The notes: generated by a model from the letters alone, not told the origin. DNA of 64,000 nucleotides from Haliclona indistincta (GCA_964017065.1 OZ024784.1:866382-930381), one strand, 5' to 3'; shown: positions 34,101-46,831, counted from the stretch's first letter. Made by a program: numbers and translations.

Positions 34101-36115
34101 AGTCCTGAGAGGTAGGTACAAAGGTCACCACTGTCTTGTACGATTTGTTTGTAGTGGTTCCTCTGCTAGAGACCGGAAAGACGTCAGGTCGTGGAGGTAC
34201 TCTTGGAGGACTAAGGGCTGCTCTCTGGCGAGCTATTTCTGCTGGGTCAATGTCAACATACTCGTGCCATTCAATGTACATAGGACCAGCATCATTTTGT
34301 GCTGGAGACACTCTTCTACCAGTTCCAGGAACAGAATGCTTCACACGATCTTCTGCATACGACAGCATCTCTCGAGCAAATACAGAGCCCTGTGAACGGT
34401 TACGTGGACAGACATCCGGTAGATTGGGCGCAATACTCCTCTTAGCAGATAAAGGAGATTTTGAAGCAGAGTCACTTGATTGCTTTAGAGGGCTTGTCAT
34501 GGGTATATAGTCCTCAGAGCGAGTGGGCTCTCTACTAGAGGATAACTGTGGTCTGTCTGGAATGCTTGGTGCACTTTGTGTTGGAGGAGGAGATGGTGTG
34601 CATTGTGGAGGCGTGTTTGGTGCACCAGGAAGCACCTTGAGGTAGTAGGCACTCTGTGTGCTGGCTGTAGACTCAGATCGAATTCTCAGACTAGAATCTG
34701 TTGTTAAGGATAGAGGCGGAGGCAGCTCGGTCTGAGCTCTATTCCTTTTGTTTGTTGTTGAGAGTATTATTTTCTGGCGTTGCGTTGGGTTCATAGTGAT
34801 GTATTCATCAACTTCAGCTGAAGAAGACGATGATGGGTTCGATAGGTCGCCAACAGTGACCACACCCTTGCGGAGCTCTTTCTGGGCCTTGGGAGTGGTT
34901 CTTCTGCATATAACATTATTGCTACCACTGCTGGTTGACCTAGCTAATGGAGTGTGCTCGCTCTCTTCGGGATCAGATTGATCGGAAGTCTCTCCGTGAG
35001 AAGACAGAGTGACTACATGGTGGAGGGTGTCGCCAGATGGCGCTGTTGCTCCCGTTGATTTCTTCCTGCTTTCAGATTGAAACTTTCCGGTCGACTCACT
35101 AGTTCTGCGAGGAGTTGGGATAGGTTTCTTGGGATTGTTGGGAGAGAGTGGTGCTTTTGGAGAGCCTGGTTTAGTGGTAGCATCATCATCAAACACATTC
35201 ATGTACATTGACTTGGGACTGGTGCCTGCGCGACCAATCATCTCTACTGTACTGGCGGTAGTGGTATACCCAGAGCAGTTGTTTGGCTGCTGATCATCTG
35301 GTGTCCTGTTTACTATATGCTTGTCTTCTCTAGTGACTGATTCACTATCCTCTAGTATGCTGGCTTCACTCACACCCCCACTACTATCGATGCATAATTC
35401 CTTGTCCATACATGTGTCATTTCTTTCCGAAAATGGTTTTCTACCAGATGAAGGGGAAACATTTTTGCTGTCCGGTGGTGATCTGTTCTGCCTGCTGAGA
35501 GAGCTGAAGGCACGTGCTAATTCCTTCACACCTGCTCCTTCCTTTGTTACTCCAGGCTCAGCTATAGGACACAGTAACTGCTGATTGAAGCTGATTTTAA
35601 CAATAGGCTGCTTGGATGAGTTAGCCAGTTGAGCGGGTACCTTGAGTGGTACCTTTGTCTGCTGTTCAGTCTTGTAGCTGTTCTTGCTGAATGGTTTGGG
35701 CGGTGAGAGTGGTCCCGTGTGCTGTGTGCCATCTGTAGTAAACCTGTTCTTTGCCTTTCTTTCTATACCTCTGTTGCCAATTGGTGTGCTAACGTATTTG
35801 TAATGTCCTCTGCTGGGAGATTTTTCCTTAGCCTCCTCAAACCGCTCACTGACTACACTAAGTGACTCGGATGAAGGATCCTCATTCAATAGGCCAGCTT
35901 GCTGTTGGTATTCAGGAGCTACAATATCACCATGACAGGATTTTAGCCTAGAGTCTGAAACTGCTCTTCTCTTCAACCTCTTCTCTAGTTCAGCCATTAC
36001 ATAGTTACCAGTACCTATCGTAATAGTGAGCTAATGCAGCAACAAGCAATAGTGACTAACCACTGGTATCCATTTTGAGTTTTTTGTTTGAACTTGGACT
36101 AAGTGTTGTTGCCAT
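31175..36115 (-). CDS. ZU5-UPA protein with long tyrosine-motif docking tail
   Basis: A tiny first exon (MATTLSPSSNKKLKMDTSG, from ATG 36115) is followed by one 3.1-kb exon (about 36030-32830) and several short exons to TAA 31175. The large exon is mostly disordered and proline/serine-rich. Tyrosine motifs are YMNV (near 35205), DEYITMNP, SEDYIPMTSP and HEYVDIDP (near 34260), the forms bound by GRB2 and PI3K SH2 domains in IRS-type proteins. It also has polyproline runs and acidic blocks. The ZU5 domain starts at YVTHTGARLQNTDTQVIVDV and continues with FDVMQNVYRYQDEE and LSPLVVVGPG; a UPA-like part (MTCMIYSNASSENRDQ, KVVFVNAIQDHIEA, SGWMCLEQYVPLVC) follows. ZU5-UPA tandems occur in ankyrins, UNC5 and PIDD, but no death domain or ankyrin repeats are seen here. 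Function is unassigned. Confidence 0.8.
31655..32010. repeat. GTGA-type minisatellite in the UPA-region intron
   Basis: Tandem GAGTGAGTGAGTGATA units grading into pure GTGA. On the coding (minus) strand it reads CTCACT and directly forms the pyrimidine tract before the acceptor near 31651. Open frames of Ser-Leu-Thr-His across it are repeat artefacts. Confidence 0.95.
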
Positions 36116-37187
36116 GATTATGAATATGCTGCTACCTGTAAAACATGTTGATTAAATGCTGTTGATATGATTGGAACAGATGCATAACTCTGTAGCACTG
36201 TAGCATGCCATGCTGACTAGAAAAGGACATTCCACTTAATAAATATCAATCACCTACAAAGACTTGAGTCTATACAGAGAGCCATTTACTATATGAATTG
36301 GCACATTGCATGTATACATACTGAATTAGGCTTCTCAACACTATGCTGTATATAGTGAGCTTGTTTTACTGTGGGACCACAGACATATCAAGCTTTAGTT
36401 TTGGGAAGCCTTCCCATAATAAGACTCTTTGAAGGTGTGGAGTAGAGCAAGCAGCATACAATCAAGTGCCCCAGGTGATCATGCATATACGTAACAACAT
36501 CACTCTGCATGCATGGCGACCATCATCTTCATGATTCGAGACTATTCCTAGACTATAGAGGGTATGTAACACTGATCAACATGTACATACATACAGTAAC
36601 AACAGAGAACTGCATTATGTAGGAACAGGTACGGAAGTGAAAATTCACTGCTATAGTGATAGTTATCACGCACTAGGCTACAATGCGGAAATTCATGATG
36701 TTGTTGCTACTGTATAAACACAACCGCGTGGTAACAAGACTGACAAACGGCCAGAGGGTACACTATTTCATTCCCACAATAATACAGACACGACTATGTA
36801 TATTAACAAGCAACGTACCTCATATCAGCAGAACGTGTTGTGTGAAGACACGGCTCTCTCGCGTACACCTTGAGAGAGAACGATTATGGAGCGACAACAG
36901 GCGTGGGCTAAAGATATTCGCGCACACCTAGCTATCTCCAACTCCCACGCCTAATCAAGGCGGGGCAAAAAATTAGGCGTGATTTCGCGGGTTCCGCGAA
37001 AGCCACTGAAATGCAGCATGACGATACCTGCTTACAGTTCTTACAATATTTAGTCGTGCAAGCACATGAAACGCTTCTCATAAAGGGCGTTGTCACGAGA
37101 GTAGGCGATCGCGTTATTCAAGTCTACTGCAACAGTTCTGTTCAGTCACAGTTGATCCAGCCCGTCCACTGAGTACACCCAAGCACC
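36116..37187. other. Head-to-head intergenic region between ZU5-UPA and PH genes
   Basis: No coding exon supported. This 1.07-kb region must hold the promoters of both divergent genes. A GC-richer block with GGCGTG elements and GTTCCGCG lies at 36890-37010; I see no TATA box with confidence. Confidence 0.55.
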
Positions 37188-40100
37188 ATGAGTGTCTACT
37201 CGATTGAAGTTTGCCCTACTTCGAAAGTCATAGTGTTTCAAGGATCTTTAAAGAAGGCGCCCAATTTAAATAGAAGAGGCAGAAAGGTAATACATGAACT
37301 GACGAACTGTGTAACGATTTTACATTTTTATTTACTTCAGAAATGGAAAGAAAGATTCTTCATTCTCAGAGCTAATAAAATGCTAGAATGTTACAAGTCT
37401 AGGAAGGCAGCTACACCTAGAAAATCACCCAGGAAAGTTATTGATCTAAGAAGTTGCATAGCCCTGGAAGTGGGATTGGAGTATCGAGAGCTGCAACACA
37501 TACTCAGCTTGGGCACCTTCAAGAAGACTTTCTTCTTTGCAGCTCACAGCGATGCATTAATGCTGCAGTGGGGTGACAATATTGAGAAGGTCAAAAATGC
37601 TCTAGATGGTGAGTGTGACACTGTTAGCAACATGGTTTGTGACCACACAAGATGTGCACTAACAACTTGCAACCATTAGCTCTAAAGAGTCCCGCCTGTG
37701 TATAGCTAGCTGGCTGCTCTGCTGGTAGAGAATAACTTCATTGTTCATTGTTTAACAGAAGATAGATTTGACTAGTGACCAAGCACACCCCATAACAGAT
37801 TACTACACCCTATAGTGAAGGCCTATACACACTTAATATTAGGAACACATCAACTATAGACAAAACATCTTGATAAAGGCAGGAGGCATGCGGTGTGTAG
37901 TCTTTACAGCTTGAATATGGTGTTATTGTTTGCTTCAGAGCAGCATATACAACTCGTGCGAAGACCAAAGTTATCATAATGATGTATTATTGACTGTGTT
38001 TGGGAGAATCACACAACAGCTTTTATTAGTCAGTAATTTCCTTATTGAGGGCATTAGTACAGTGCTTTGTTTACACCACCACCTGCTATTATGTGGTATT
38101 ATATATATACAGGAGAAATCATTGAAGTTCTGGACATTAGCCTCAGACGCTCTCCCCACAGGACACCCAGGCATACCACGCCACCAGATGACAGCAGGAG
38201 CCTCTACCAATATGGGACCTCTCACAGCTCCTCTGCTATAGCACAGCTCTCGACACCAATGCACGAACACGTCAGTGGTCGCTCACCCTCTCTTCCTCCT
38301 CAGCCCCCGCCCTTCTCTCCAACAGCCATTGATCCTCCATCGCCAGAGTTTGACCAGGATGATTTAAAACATCAGCGCCAGAGATCTAAAAGTCATGACG
38401 GCACAAGGAAGACTCGTGTCTATGTCAACGTGTCTCCACGTCCTCCATCGTCATCACCCAAGTATCTTTCATCTTCACTCACTAGAGATACCAGAGCAAC
38501 AGAAGACACTCACCAGTTAGCAACACAGAGAACCAAGAGAGGAGGAATGGTTGAAGGAGGAGACTATGACAGCAGCAGTCTGCCCAGACCCCTGGGGAAG
38601 ATTCCTCCCCCTCGCATAGCGTCTAAGATACGTAAAGACAGTACTAGCAGCGAGGACAATAGCCCTATCAGTAGTCTCATGACACAAGAACGTGTAGAGA
38701 GCATTCAGGCTAGTGGCAAGACTGCTCCTAAAGGAGCCAGCCTAAGAAGTGGAATGACACGATCGTTTCGATATCGCAAGATTGCTCTTCGCAAGGAGAA
38801 ACCAACCGTTAGACCCATCCCAGAGTATGACAGCAGTGATGACGAGGATGAAGAAACAGAATCAGAGTACGACTCTGGTCCTCTTTCATCCAAAAGAAGT
38901 CTAGCGAAATCCAGTCCTAACCTCACTAGTGCAGGCAGGAGAGCTGGCAGACATGTCAGGAATGGCAACAGACCTGCACCATTGCCTCCTAACCAACACG
39001 AAATGTATCAACCAACCTCCTACTCAAAAGTGACTGTAGTCGGTGTGAAAGTGTCTACTGTGCCTAGTCCTCATGTGAAACACTCTTGTCGAAAAGACAA
39101 GGATAGCGACCACGATGAAAATCACTCCCGGAGATCAGACACTTTTCCACTTCCTCCTCCTTCGCCAAACGATGCAGTTTTTGCTGAGTTTGAAAAGCAT
39201 TGCTCTGGCACTACTCTGCTGCAAGAGACCGGTAGTACTAACTCACTGGACAAAATCCTGGAGCCTCCAACAATGTTTGAAGATCCAGGAGACCAGCTTC
39301 ACCCACTGCCTGCAGTTGACAGCAGGGATCAGGTAAGCATGCAATCCTATGGTATTGAAACACTTCTCCATTAATGTCTCCACAGAACAAGGTTCAAGCT
39401 GCCAATGAAGAAGGTAATCGTAGCAGCACTGAGTCTTTTGACACAGGCTACAACAGCAGTCCTGGCTATACTAATAAACCTACAGCAATCAAGGACAGCA
39501 GCAGCATTTTGGAGGGACAGAGAAGCCAAGTGAACGAGAGGCTGTGTGTTCCAATGGTGTTCTTCTGTCCCAAGGTCGGAAGAAATCGAGGAGTCATAGG
39601 ACTACAAGTTTGTCTGGTGGAACAAAATGCTGATTTGATGCAGGTGAGAAATAGAAGAGAGAGAGAGAAAGAGAATAATCTTACAATGTGATTGATGCTA
39701 AATACGAGAATTTTAATTTCAGCAATCAACCTCAAATTGAAAATAGGTGTGTACCGCAAAATTAAATTCTGTGTCCACATTCTGCAGCAAAATCATTCCC
39801 CCAAATATTATTGGTCACACTGTACATGTAGTCATGGGTTATATCTGGCACATACCGCATAGCAAATGATTATTTGGAGGGTCAAAATTTTGGCGAATGA
39901 CCCAGATTTTGCGTTTTGGCGAATTTAATTTTGGCATCAAGTGCCTATCTCACATATTACTGTAATAAAAAAACAGATTTTGGCGAATTTTATTTTGGCG
40001 AATGCTTGACGATTCGCCAAATTCGCCAAAGTTTCCTCCCACCAAAACTACCCGCTATACAGTACATGTGCTCCCTTTTCACAATTTTTTTTTCACAATT

Positions 40101-40950
40101 GTCGCAATGAGATGAACTATGTGTAGCACAATAAATTTTTTTGAAGCACCTGATGAACAGAGAGAGCATTAGTGTAGCTATGACACTCTCTTGTTGTTGT
40201 AGAAAGTTGTGCTGGTGAAGGAAGTGGAGGGCTATTCAGTGATTGAGTGTGAGCAGGAGAGCGGCCGTACTCCAGCTGTCAGTAGACCTGATGGAGATTC
40301 ACTCACTGTGGAAACGTCACTTGAAGATATTGAGTTTGGATTTTCTGTAGTCAACACAGTTCAGAAGGTGAGCTCAAGCTAGTTAGCATCACAAAATTGT
40401 CACTACTGATTATGCTTTAGGATACATTCGAAAGGAAAGTGAGAGAGTTCCAGTTTGAGCTGCGTGATTTGTTCAACAGTTCCAGCAAACCGTTCTCATG
40501 TGAGGTGCATATCAGGCATGCAGATGAAGTCACTGTGCTACCAGTAGAGGTAGAAAGAGCTTGATAAAGACAGCAAAAACAGGATACAAAATAATTATTA
40601 TATCATTCTGTACAGTATATCAGTCACAGTATAAAATTAAATTCAGTCTTATTCATCAGGTCTTATTTGCTATTATTGAGATGATTCTTTTATTATTTCA
40701 ACTTAGTATTACTCGTGCATAAGCAGTAGATAAAGAGGTAGATGTTGTTGTTACGTCACAGCCAGTATTGGCTTGGAGGAATAATACGATCGGCTACAAC
40801 CTGATCAAAGATACTAATTCCACTCCCTCAGCTAGACTAGTTGCACTGGTCTGCTATGTTGCCGCTCACATGCAATTTGGAGCTCGATTTTGTGAATTGA
40901 GCACTGTTGCGTCCTCACTGCATGCAGAGATACAATGTAGGTGGGGCTGA
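37188..40950 (+). CDS. PH-domain protein with disordered middle (unassigned)
   Basis: Seven exons (37188-37286, 37341-37608, 38113-39332, 39386-39643, 40203-40367, 40421-40549, 40762-40950) join in phase to 775 residues. The first 120 residues form a PH domain: FQGSLKKAPNLNRRGRKKWK, ERFFILRANKMLECYKS, KVIDLRSCIALEVG and FFFAAHSDALMLQWGDNIEKV, with the conserved C-terminal-helix tryptophan. PH domains bind phosphoinositides, and this one resembles those of GAB/IRS/DOK adaptors. The middle is Ser/Pro-rich with an acidic SSDDEDEETESEYDSG block. The C-terminal 230 residues look folded (FFCPKVGRNRGVIGLQVCLV, KVVLVKEVEGYSVIECE, VREFQFELRDLF) but match no domain I know. The last exon could alternatively splice on at a GTAGGT, but the stop is used here. 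Confidence 0.7.
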
Positions 40951-41082
40951 CGTGCATGATGCGGGTGAGCTCCGCCCTATCATCTGCACGCGGGCGCGGG
41001 AAAAAATACAGCTGTAGCCTAAGCCTTTGTTTGCTGTGGTCTAGAAACAAGAGACGAAGTAGCTGCGGTGAGCAACCACAGC

Positions 41083-43855
41083 ATGGTTTCTGAGTATCGC
41101 GTGAGTCACTAGTCTACAGAGTGCTGTATAGCTACACTGTACTCTGTGTAGGTACTCTACACACATCAAAAGAAGAAGAAAAGTAAAGTATGGCAGGTTA
41201 GTTGACACGCCCAATATATCCCATACGTAGGGGCTACCCTGGGACTTTCCTCTAGAATCACTCTCTGTTTACTACTAGTAGTTGAAAGTTCCAAAGAGTG
41301 TTTACTATCAAAAATGTCAACGAAGTTGTCCAGTGCTAGCTAAGCCCAGGGCATGAATATACCCTTCAGCATAGGATGCAGAATTAATTGAGGAAGGGGA
41401 TGAAGAATCAGCTATTATTGGTAGTAAATAAATCAATTATCGTGTTTGCAACTCCACTAATTGCTAGCAGAGCTACCAGTATAGTGAAAACGAGTCTTGT
41501 GTATTGCTCCACGGCCTCTTAATCTGTTTAAATTTCACAAGCGCTTTATGCATTATGCTTACAGGGGAAGCGAAACAGCTTTTGAAAGCATTACTCCTCC
41601 TACTCAGTCTCAGACTACAGAAGTTTGCTCAAACTCAGCACCAGCATCAGTAATTATCAGCTTACTGGCTAATTTAACAATATGCGGTGAGCAGCCATTA
41701 ATAATTTTTTCATCAGCAGGGAAAACTCCGGCCGGAAATGCATGTCTCACAAATAAAATTTGCTCTCTTAATAATATAAAAGTTCTTCCACACCACTATA
41801 GCTTTCCCTCTCTTTTCTTCCGTCACAAACTCATGTTTCAGCATCCGTGGGTAATCCACCTCCCCACATCCCCTGCTGTGCTTGGGGAAACCATAACTAA
41901 TATCAAAACACTATAACAAATTAAGAATAATAAAAAATGACATCTTTTATAATAGGATGGTACTATGATATTTAACAAGCAAGGAGTAAAAGTAAGTAAA
42001 CTCAGGGATGTAAGAATTGTGTTGGTCAAGTCTTCTCAGGGAACATTATTATCAGAAGATGGTCAGACACTGGATGTGATATTCACACGTCACCATTGCA
42101 TCGGAGATGAACTAGAGAGTGACCGCTATCTAGTGACCATTGAAGAGAAGATCGGATCTACTGGTCATCAGAAACAAACTGAGCATGCTCAACAGCAGTG
42201 GTCAGTTGAGCAGAGACATTCGAACTACCACTACACAAGACAGCAGTTGTGTAATAAACGTCCACGCTCGCCTGACTATAGCTATTCTGATCGTGGTGTT
42301 CATGGCGGCAAGCGTTCTGTGTCTCAAATTCTTGGGCTACTTTATCCTGGTGCAGCAACCTCAAGCAGGGATCAGTCCCTGCCATCTCCCTCTCCTCCTC
42401 AATCCAATGTATTCACTCCGCTCTATCCTGATGTGTCATCCTCTTCTTCCTGTGTTCTCTTCCCCCCAGCTCCAACGGCTTCACCACAGCTCAGTGATGA
42501 GCAGACCACTGTTCCTTTACAACAGTACCTGTTGCCAGGACACCAGGTATGTGGTAGCTTAAATTGCTCTCATTTTTCTATTAGTTCCCATAGCAGTGTC
42601 TCAATTGTGATGTAACAGATCTTACTAATAGTAAATGAATTAAATATTTGAACCACTGACATTCTTTGTGCATTTTTAAAATTAAGTAGACTGTTCGTGC
42701 CAGACTAATGACAATGGAGACACATGCGGCACTTAAGTGACTAACGAGACCATTAAGTGACTAATTAGTTAACAAATGAGTCGTGTTGTCATTGTATTAA
42801 CTCAGGTTAGACCTGTTGTTGGTCCAACTGCAGCGGCTAGCGGGCTGGTCAGTAGTCACACTGTGGAGAGACATCGGCCACCTGAGGGAGGTCGCTGGAA
42901 GCATTACATTGACAGTCCAGTTGAAGCAGTCACAGCAGCAGGTTATTGGTGTCCTCCTCCTCCTCCACCCATCATCCATCATGCAGTGATGTGGAATGAT
43001 AGTGAAGCATACACTGAACAACCTCTTCCTACTGACTCCAGCTTTAGGAGACCCCAAAACCTGTTTCCAAAGAGTTCTACATTTGTAGCAGTATCCGGCA
43101 AGCCTTCTCAGAGCACTATTTCCTCGTATTCAAAGGAAGCCATGTTTGGAGCTACTAGTTCCTTCCCAAATAGACTCATCAACCCCAGTACCTCCACCAA
43201 CTCTCTGACGCATGAAATCATGTTTATCAAGAGACCAATCAGTTCTGTTTACAATCAACCGTCTGATACTCGAGTGACAGAATCTTCGTTAGGTAGAACT
43301 CCTTCAACTGATGCATCCGTTTCCTTCCAGCCTGCAACATCCCCATCAACCGCAGCCACAACATCTTCATTGAACATAACAACTTCCTTCCTAAGTAAAG
43401 AAGTCATTTGCACAACAGCAGATCAACAGCTGTTTTACAGGAAACTTTGTCCCATAACTGCCAATCCATCTGAGTTTACAAACAGTCATTACTGCTCTCC
43501 TATTCAATCCTCGAATACCCCACCAGACACTATACATCCACTGACAGAATCTAATGCAATCAAAAGTCAGATTCCAACAAGCAAGATGAATGAGTTGATA
43601 ACTAACTCAGTGATACATGTATCTAGCTCTAACGATGAGGCTTGCTCGCCGCAGAGGTTGGGTGAAGTTAGTCAAATAGTCCTCAACGATAGTCTCGAAC
43701 TCAGTGATGATGACAGCCCAGCACTGCTGACTACTGCACCATGCGTAGACAATCTGATTGTTTGTGCGGTATCAAGTGAAGAGGAAGAGCTAGACAGAAA
43801 CAGAAGCGACTTCAAGCTAGGGCTGTGGGAATTCTCGAGTGACTCTGAACCATGA
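41083..43855 (+). CDS. ZGRF1: ZGRF1/Mte1-type N-terminal domain protein without helicase
   Basis: Exons 41083-41100 (only six codons, MVSEYR), 41152-41196, 41956-42546 and 42806-43855 join in phase to 567 residues. The N-terminal part, VLYTHQKKKKSKVWQDG then DIVF-type strands and DELESDRYLVTIEE, is the DUF2439 domain of ZGRF1 and yeast Mte1. In those proteins it works with D-loop and replication-fork helicases in recombination. The rest is disordered with polyproline (PPPPPPIIHH) and an acidic tail (SSEEEELDRN, FSSDSEP). No zinc-finger GRF or superfamily 1 helicase region follows before the next gene, so it is Mte1-like in layout. The upstream GC-rich stretch GCGCGGGAAAA resembles an E2F site and supports a separate promoter 132 bp after the preceding stop. 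Confidence 0.8.
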
Positions 43856-45507
43856 CATGCTTGTGTGCATTGTGGTCGGTGTTTGTGTTACTCTGTTGGT
43901 TGATATTATTGCAGCTGTGCACAAGCATGCATAATTAGTTCAAGCCGAGCTGGGCACGTTTACAAGGTTGCTGCCTGCACCACATGTATGCACATGCATG
44001 GGTTTATAGACAGATGGCTGCAAGAGCATGATGCATGGGAAATGCTGACAGGATGACCCCCATCACCGATATCACATGCATGACTCTGCAAAACTATAGA
44101 TTCTACTAGGGGTAACTTTTTCTGTTGAATGTACATGTACTAGTAAGCATTTATTTCGAAGAAATGCATATGAAAAATTCTCGAGTTTGTTAGTATGCAA
44201 GGCAACTTACAATTGTGGTTTATTCGGTGGTCATGTGCACAACTTGCTGATATTGTTGTAACATGCATTCCTGAGAAACCATTTATTTCAATACCGACTT
44301 CCATTATTGTGTTCACAATTCAATAAGTCATATATGTGATAGTAATAGCCTTATCAATGTGCGTGGTAGATACTAAAACACTTCCGTGTTGGAAATAACA
44401 GCATTCTATCCCGTAGAAGGGGTATTATTGGTTTAGCAACGTAGACCAGGAATGCAGACGATTGTTCCAAAGATGGTCGAACATTTTTTCTTGGGACAGG
44501 CGTGCATGATTGAGCAGAGCTATGGTGATGTTGTGAGTCATGACACGTGGATAGTTTCTGTTTATAGAATAGCTGCCAACCTTTGTAGGTATTGGCCGCA
44601 ACATTATGCTAACACATTATAGGCATGGGAAATATAAATATTAGTACAGCTCAATCAATAGAAATGGTCATTAATGTGTGTTATGAGTACACAAGAGCAC
44701 CTAATGGAGTGATTGAGTTAGTGAAAGATAATTATTTGTAATTGTTGTTTACATCTCACAATGGTTGCAGGGATAGCAAAAAGGATATATGCTGATATTG
44801 CACAGCTGCATCAGTGTGTTTATTTGCAAAAGGGGCTGTCCTACGAAAATTTAGGAAATCCAGGCTAGGCACTTTCTGTGTTGTTTCAGACAGACGAGCT
44901 GTTAGGGTCAATTGTCCAAGGGTCAAACAAAGCTAGAAAAGGTATTGTTTCTACTATAGTGCTATGCTACAATATCTTCCTGTCACATGATGATAAAGTT
45001 CTCATTAGGAAATAAATCCATAGTTGCGCTTCCATCCGCCTATAGCCTGTGACACTTCCTTTTTACAAATTAAGTTTATCTAGATCTTCTGATGTTCCCC
45101 TCCTCTGGTAAGACATTACTGTTTGATTGATTATATAAACTCGCGGTTGTTTGTATTCACATGATTCTCTTCCTTGTTACTATAAACAAACTGATTAAGT
45201 GGGTGAGCAGCCTACGCACTCTTGTCCTCAGCACTGCTGTGCTGGACATATTGCGTCTAGAAAGTGATCGTAATTAATCCCGCAATGAGCTAGCTTGCAT
45301 TGTACTGCTCAGCAAACAGTAAATGCTGGTCAGCAGACTGCGTGTTGTCGCGGTGGACCTTCCTCACTAAAACTAGACATTGAGTCAAAATAAAAAACAA
45401 AGTGGTTGTGTTTGTGTTGGGTAATGAGATGCTGGTGGTCAGTGAAAGAATGCAATTGGAATGTTATACAACAATTAAAAGCGTGGGCGGAAGTACTCGA
45501 ACTCGTG
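43856..45507. other. Intergenic stretch upstream of the TGF-beta gene
   Basis: 1.65 kb with no exon I can support on either strand. Base composition is ordinary and AT-rich. Regulatory sequence for the downstream ligand is likely here but not readable by eye. Confidence 0.5.
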
Positions 45508-45514
45508 TATAAAA
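45508..45514 (+). promoter_or_regulatory. TATA box of the TGF-beta ligand gene
   Basis: TATAAAA in GTGTATAAAAACTC, 109 bp upstream of the start codon at 45617. Confidence 0.75.
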
Positions 45515-45616
45515 ACTCAGCAGCCTGGGGCGAATTCAACCAAACGCGCCACAATATCGTAAAATTTTGATACAGCAGATAAAGCTAGCAGACCGCCCAG
45601 CTGAACAGCTATCATC

Positions 45617-46831
45617 ATGTCTCGGTTGCTGATCATCGCATTGGCAGTTGCAGTAGTCACCAATGCCGTTCCACTACCCGCATCTGAACGAAAAGTGCAA
45701 GAGATTTCATCAGTGCTGCGAGGTGATATGGTGGAACTAGCAAATATCTCAGCGCCAGCTTACGTCGTCGACCTGTTCACTAACATTACCAAAGGCAACG
45801 AGCTACCCGAGCAGAATAAAATACCCTCCAACGATGCTCCGGTCAATGCTGTTCGGTCGTTTCCAAACCTAGTATCGGGTGAGTATTGTGCTACTAGAGC
45901 AGCTGCATGCCAATAGAGGTCGCATTATCAAACTGTTTGCATTGTGAACTCCAAATTTACTCTCTTACTCCTCCCACCCTCAGGTGACTGTGGTCGACTA
46001 GGATTCAATATCTCGATTATCAGCTCATCTGAATTTGTATTGAAAGCTAGTCTGAGAGTACGTGTGAACAGAGGTGATTACAATGGACGCATGTGGGCCG
46101 GGCTCCAGCATGCTAACGGAACGAATGTCATGGTTAAAGAGGTTACCAATGACTGGGTTGAATTCTCCATAGACAATATCGTAAAAAATTGGGCAAGACA
46201 GGCCAGCCACATCCAGATTGAATTTATAATTAAGCTCCGTGATGAAACCACTGACGATATCCCCTGCAAAGGACACCTCATGACAGAGAGTGAAGATCGT
46301 GATCAGCAGCCACTACTAGTTGTCTACTCTGTACAGCCAAACCAGGAAGATATTCCAATAATCAAGGGCATTAGGCGACTGATGAACCAACAGAGTCGTA
46401 AAAGAAGAACCTCCAACACCGAATCTTCAGGCAACTTGGTAGAACTGGGTGGCCCTTGCAGCAAACACTCGGTAGAAGAAATTAACATGAATTGGTTCAA
46501 CAATAACATCGTAACCAACGGAAGAATCATAGGACCGACTAGATTCCAAGTTAGCGTGTGTGGTGGTGACTGCAGTCGTACAGTACCTCAGGCCCCGACA
46601 CATGCGATCTTGTTCCATCTCATGGCTACATCTGCTCGTGGCAGTCAACCCCACCTATCATCACCTCAACAATACAAGAGATGCTGTGTGCCGCTAAAGT
46701 ACGACAATGTATCATTCGTCATGCTAGAAGGAGAAGGAAAGACCGTATACACCTTGTGGACGCTAGAGGAAGCATCAGTTAGGGAATGTGGCTGTATCTA
46801 CTACAAACAGTCCACTACCATCACCAATTGA
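45617..46831 (+). CDS. TGF-beta superfamily ligand precursor
   Basis: Two exons, 45617-45878 and 45984-46831, give 369 residues. Parts in order: a signal peptide (SRLLIIALAVAVVTNAVP); a prodomain with NIS, NIT and NGT sequons; a dibasic furin-type site SRKRR near residue 250; then a mature domain of about 120 residues. The mature domain has the seven-cysteine pattern of the knot: GGPC, VSVCGGDC, KRCCVPLKYD and ECGC. CCVPLKYDNVSFVML is the classic CCVP.....L region. Unusual points are the sequence NWFNNNIV where most ligands have W..WI, and an 11-residue extension (IYYKQSTTITN) after the final CGC, where most end one residue later. It is secreted and would act as a cystine-knot dimer. A poly(A) signal AATAAA lies at 46971. 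Confidence 0.92.

Noticed and set aside
33275..35584. Several plus-strand frames of 60-120 codons opposite the ZU5-UPA large exon
   Set aside because: Antisense shadows of a 1,056-codon frame with clear composition and motifs.
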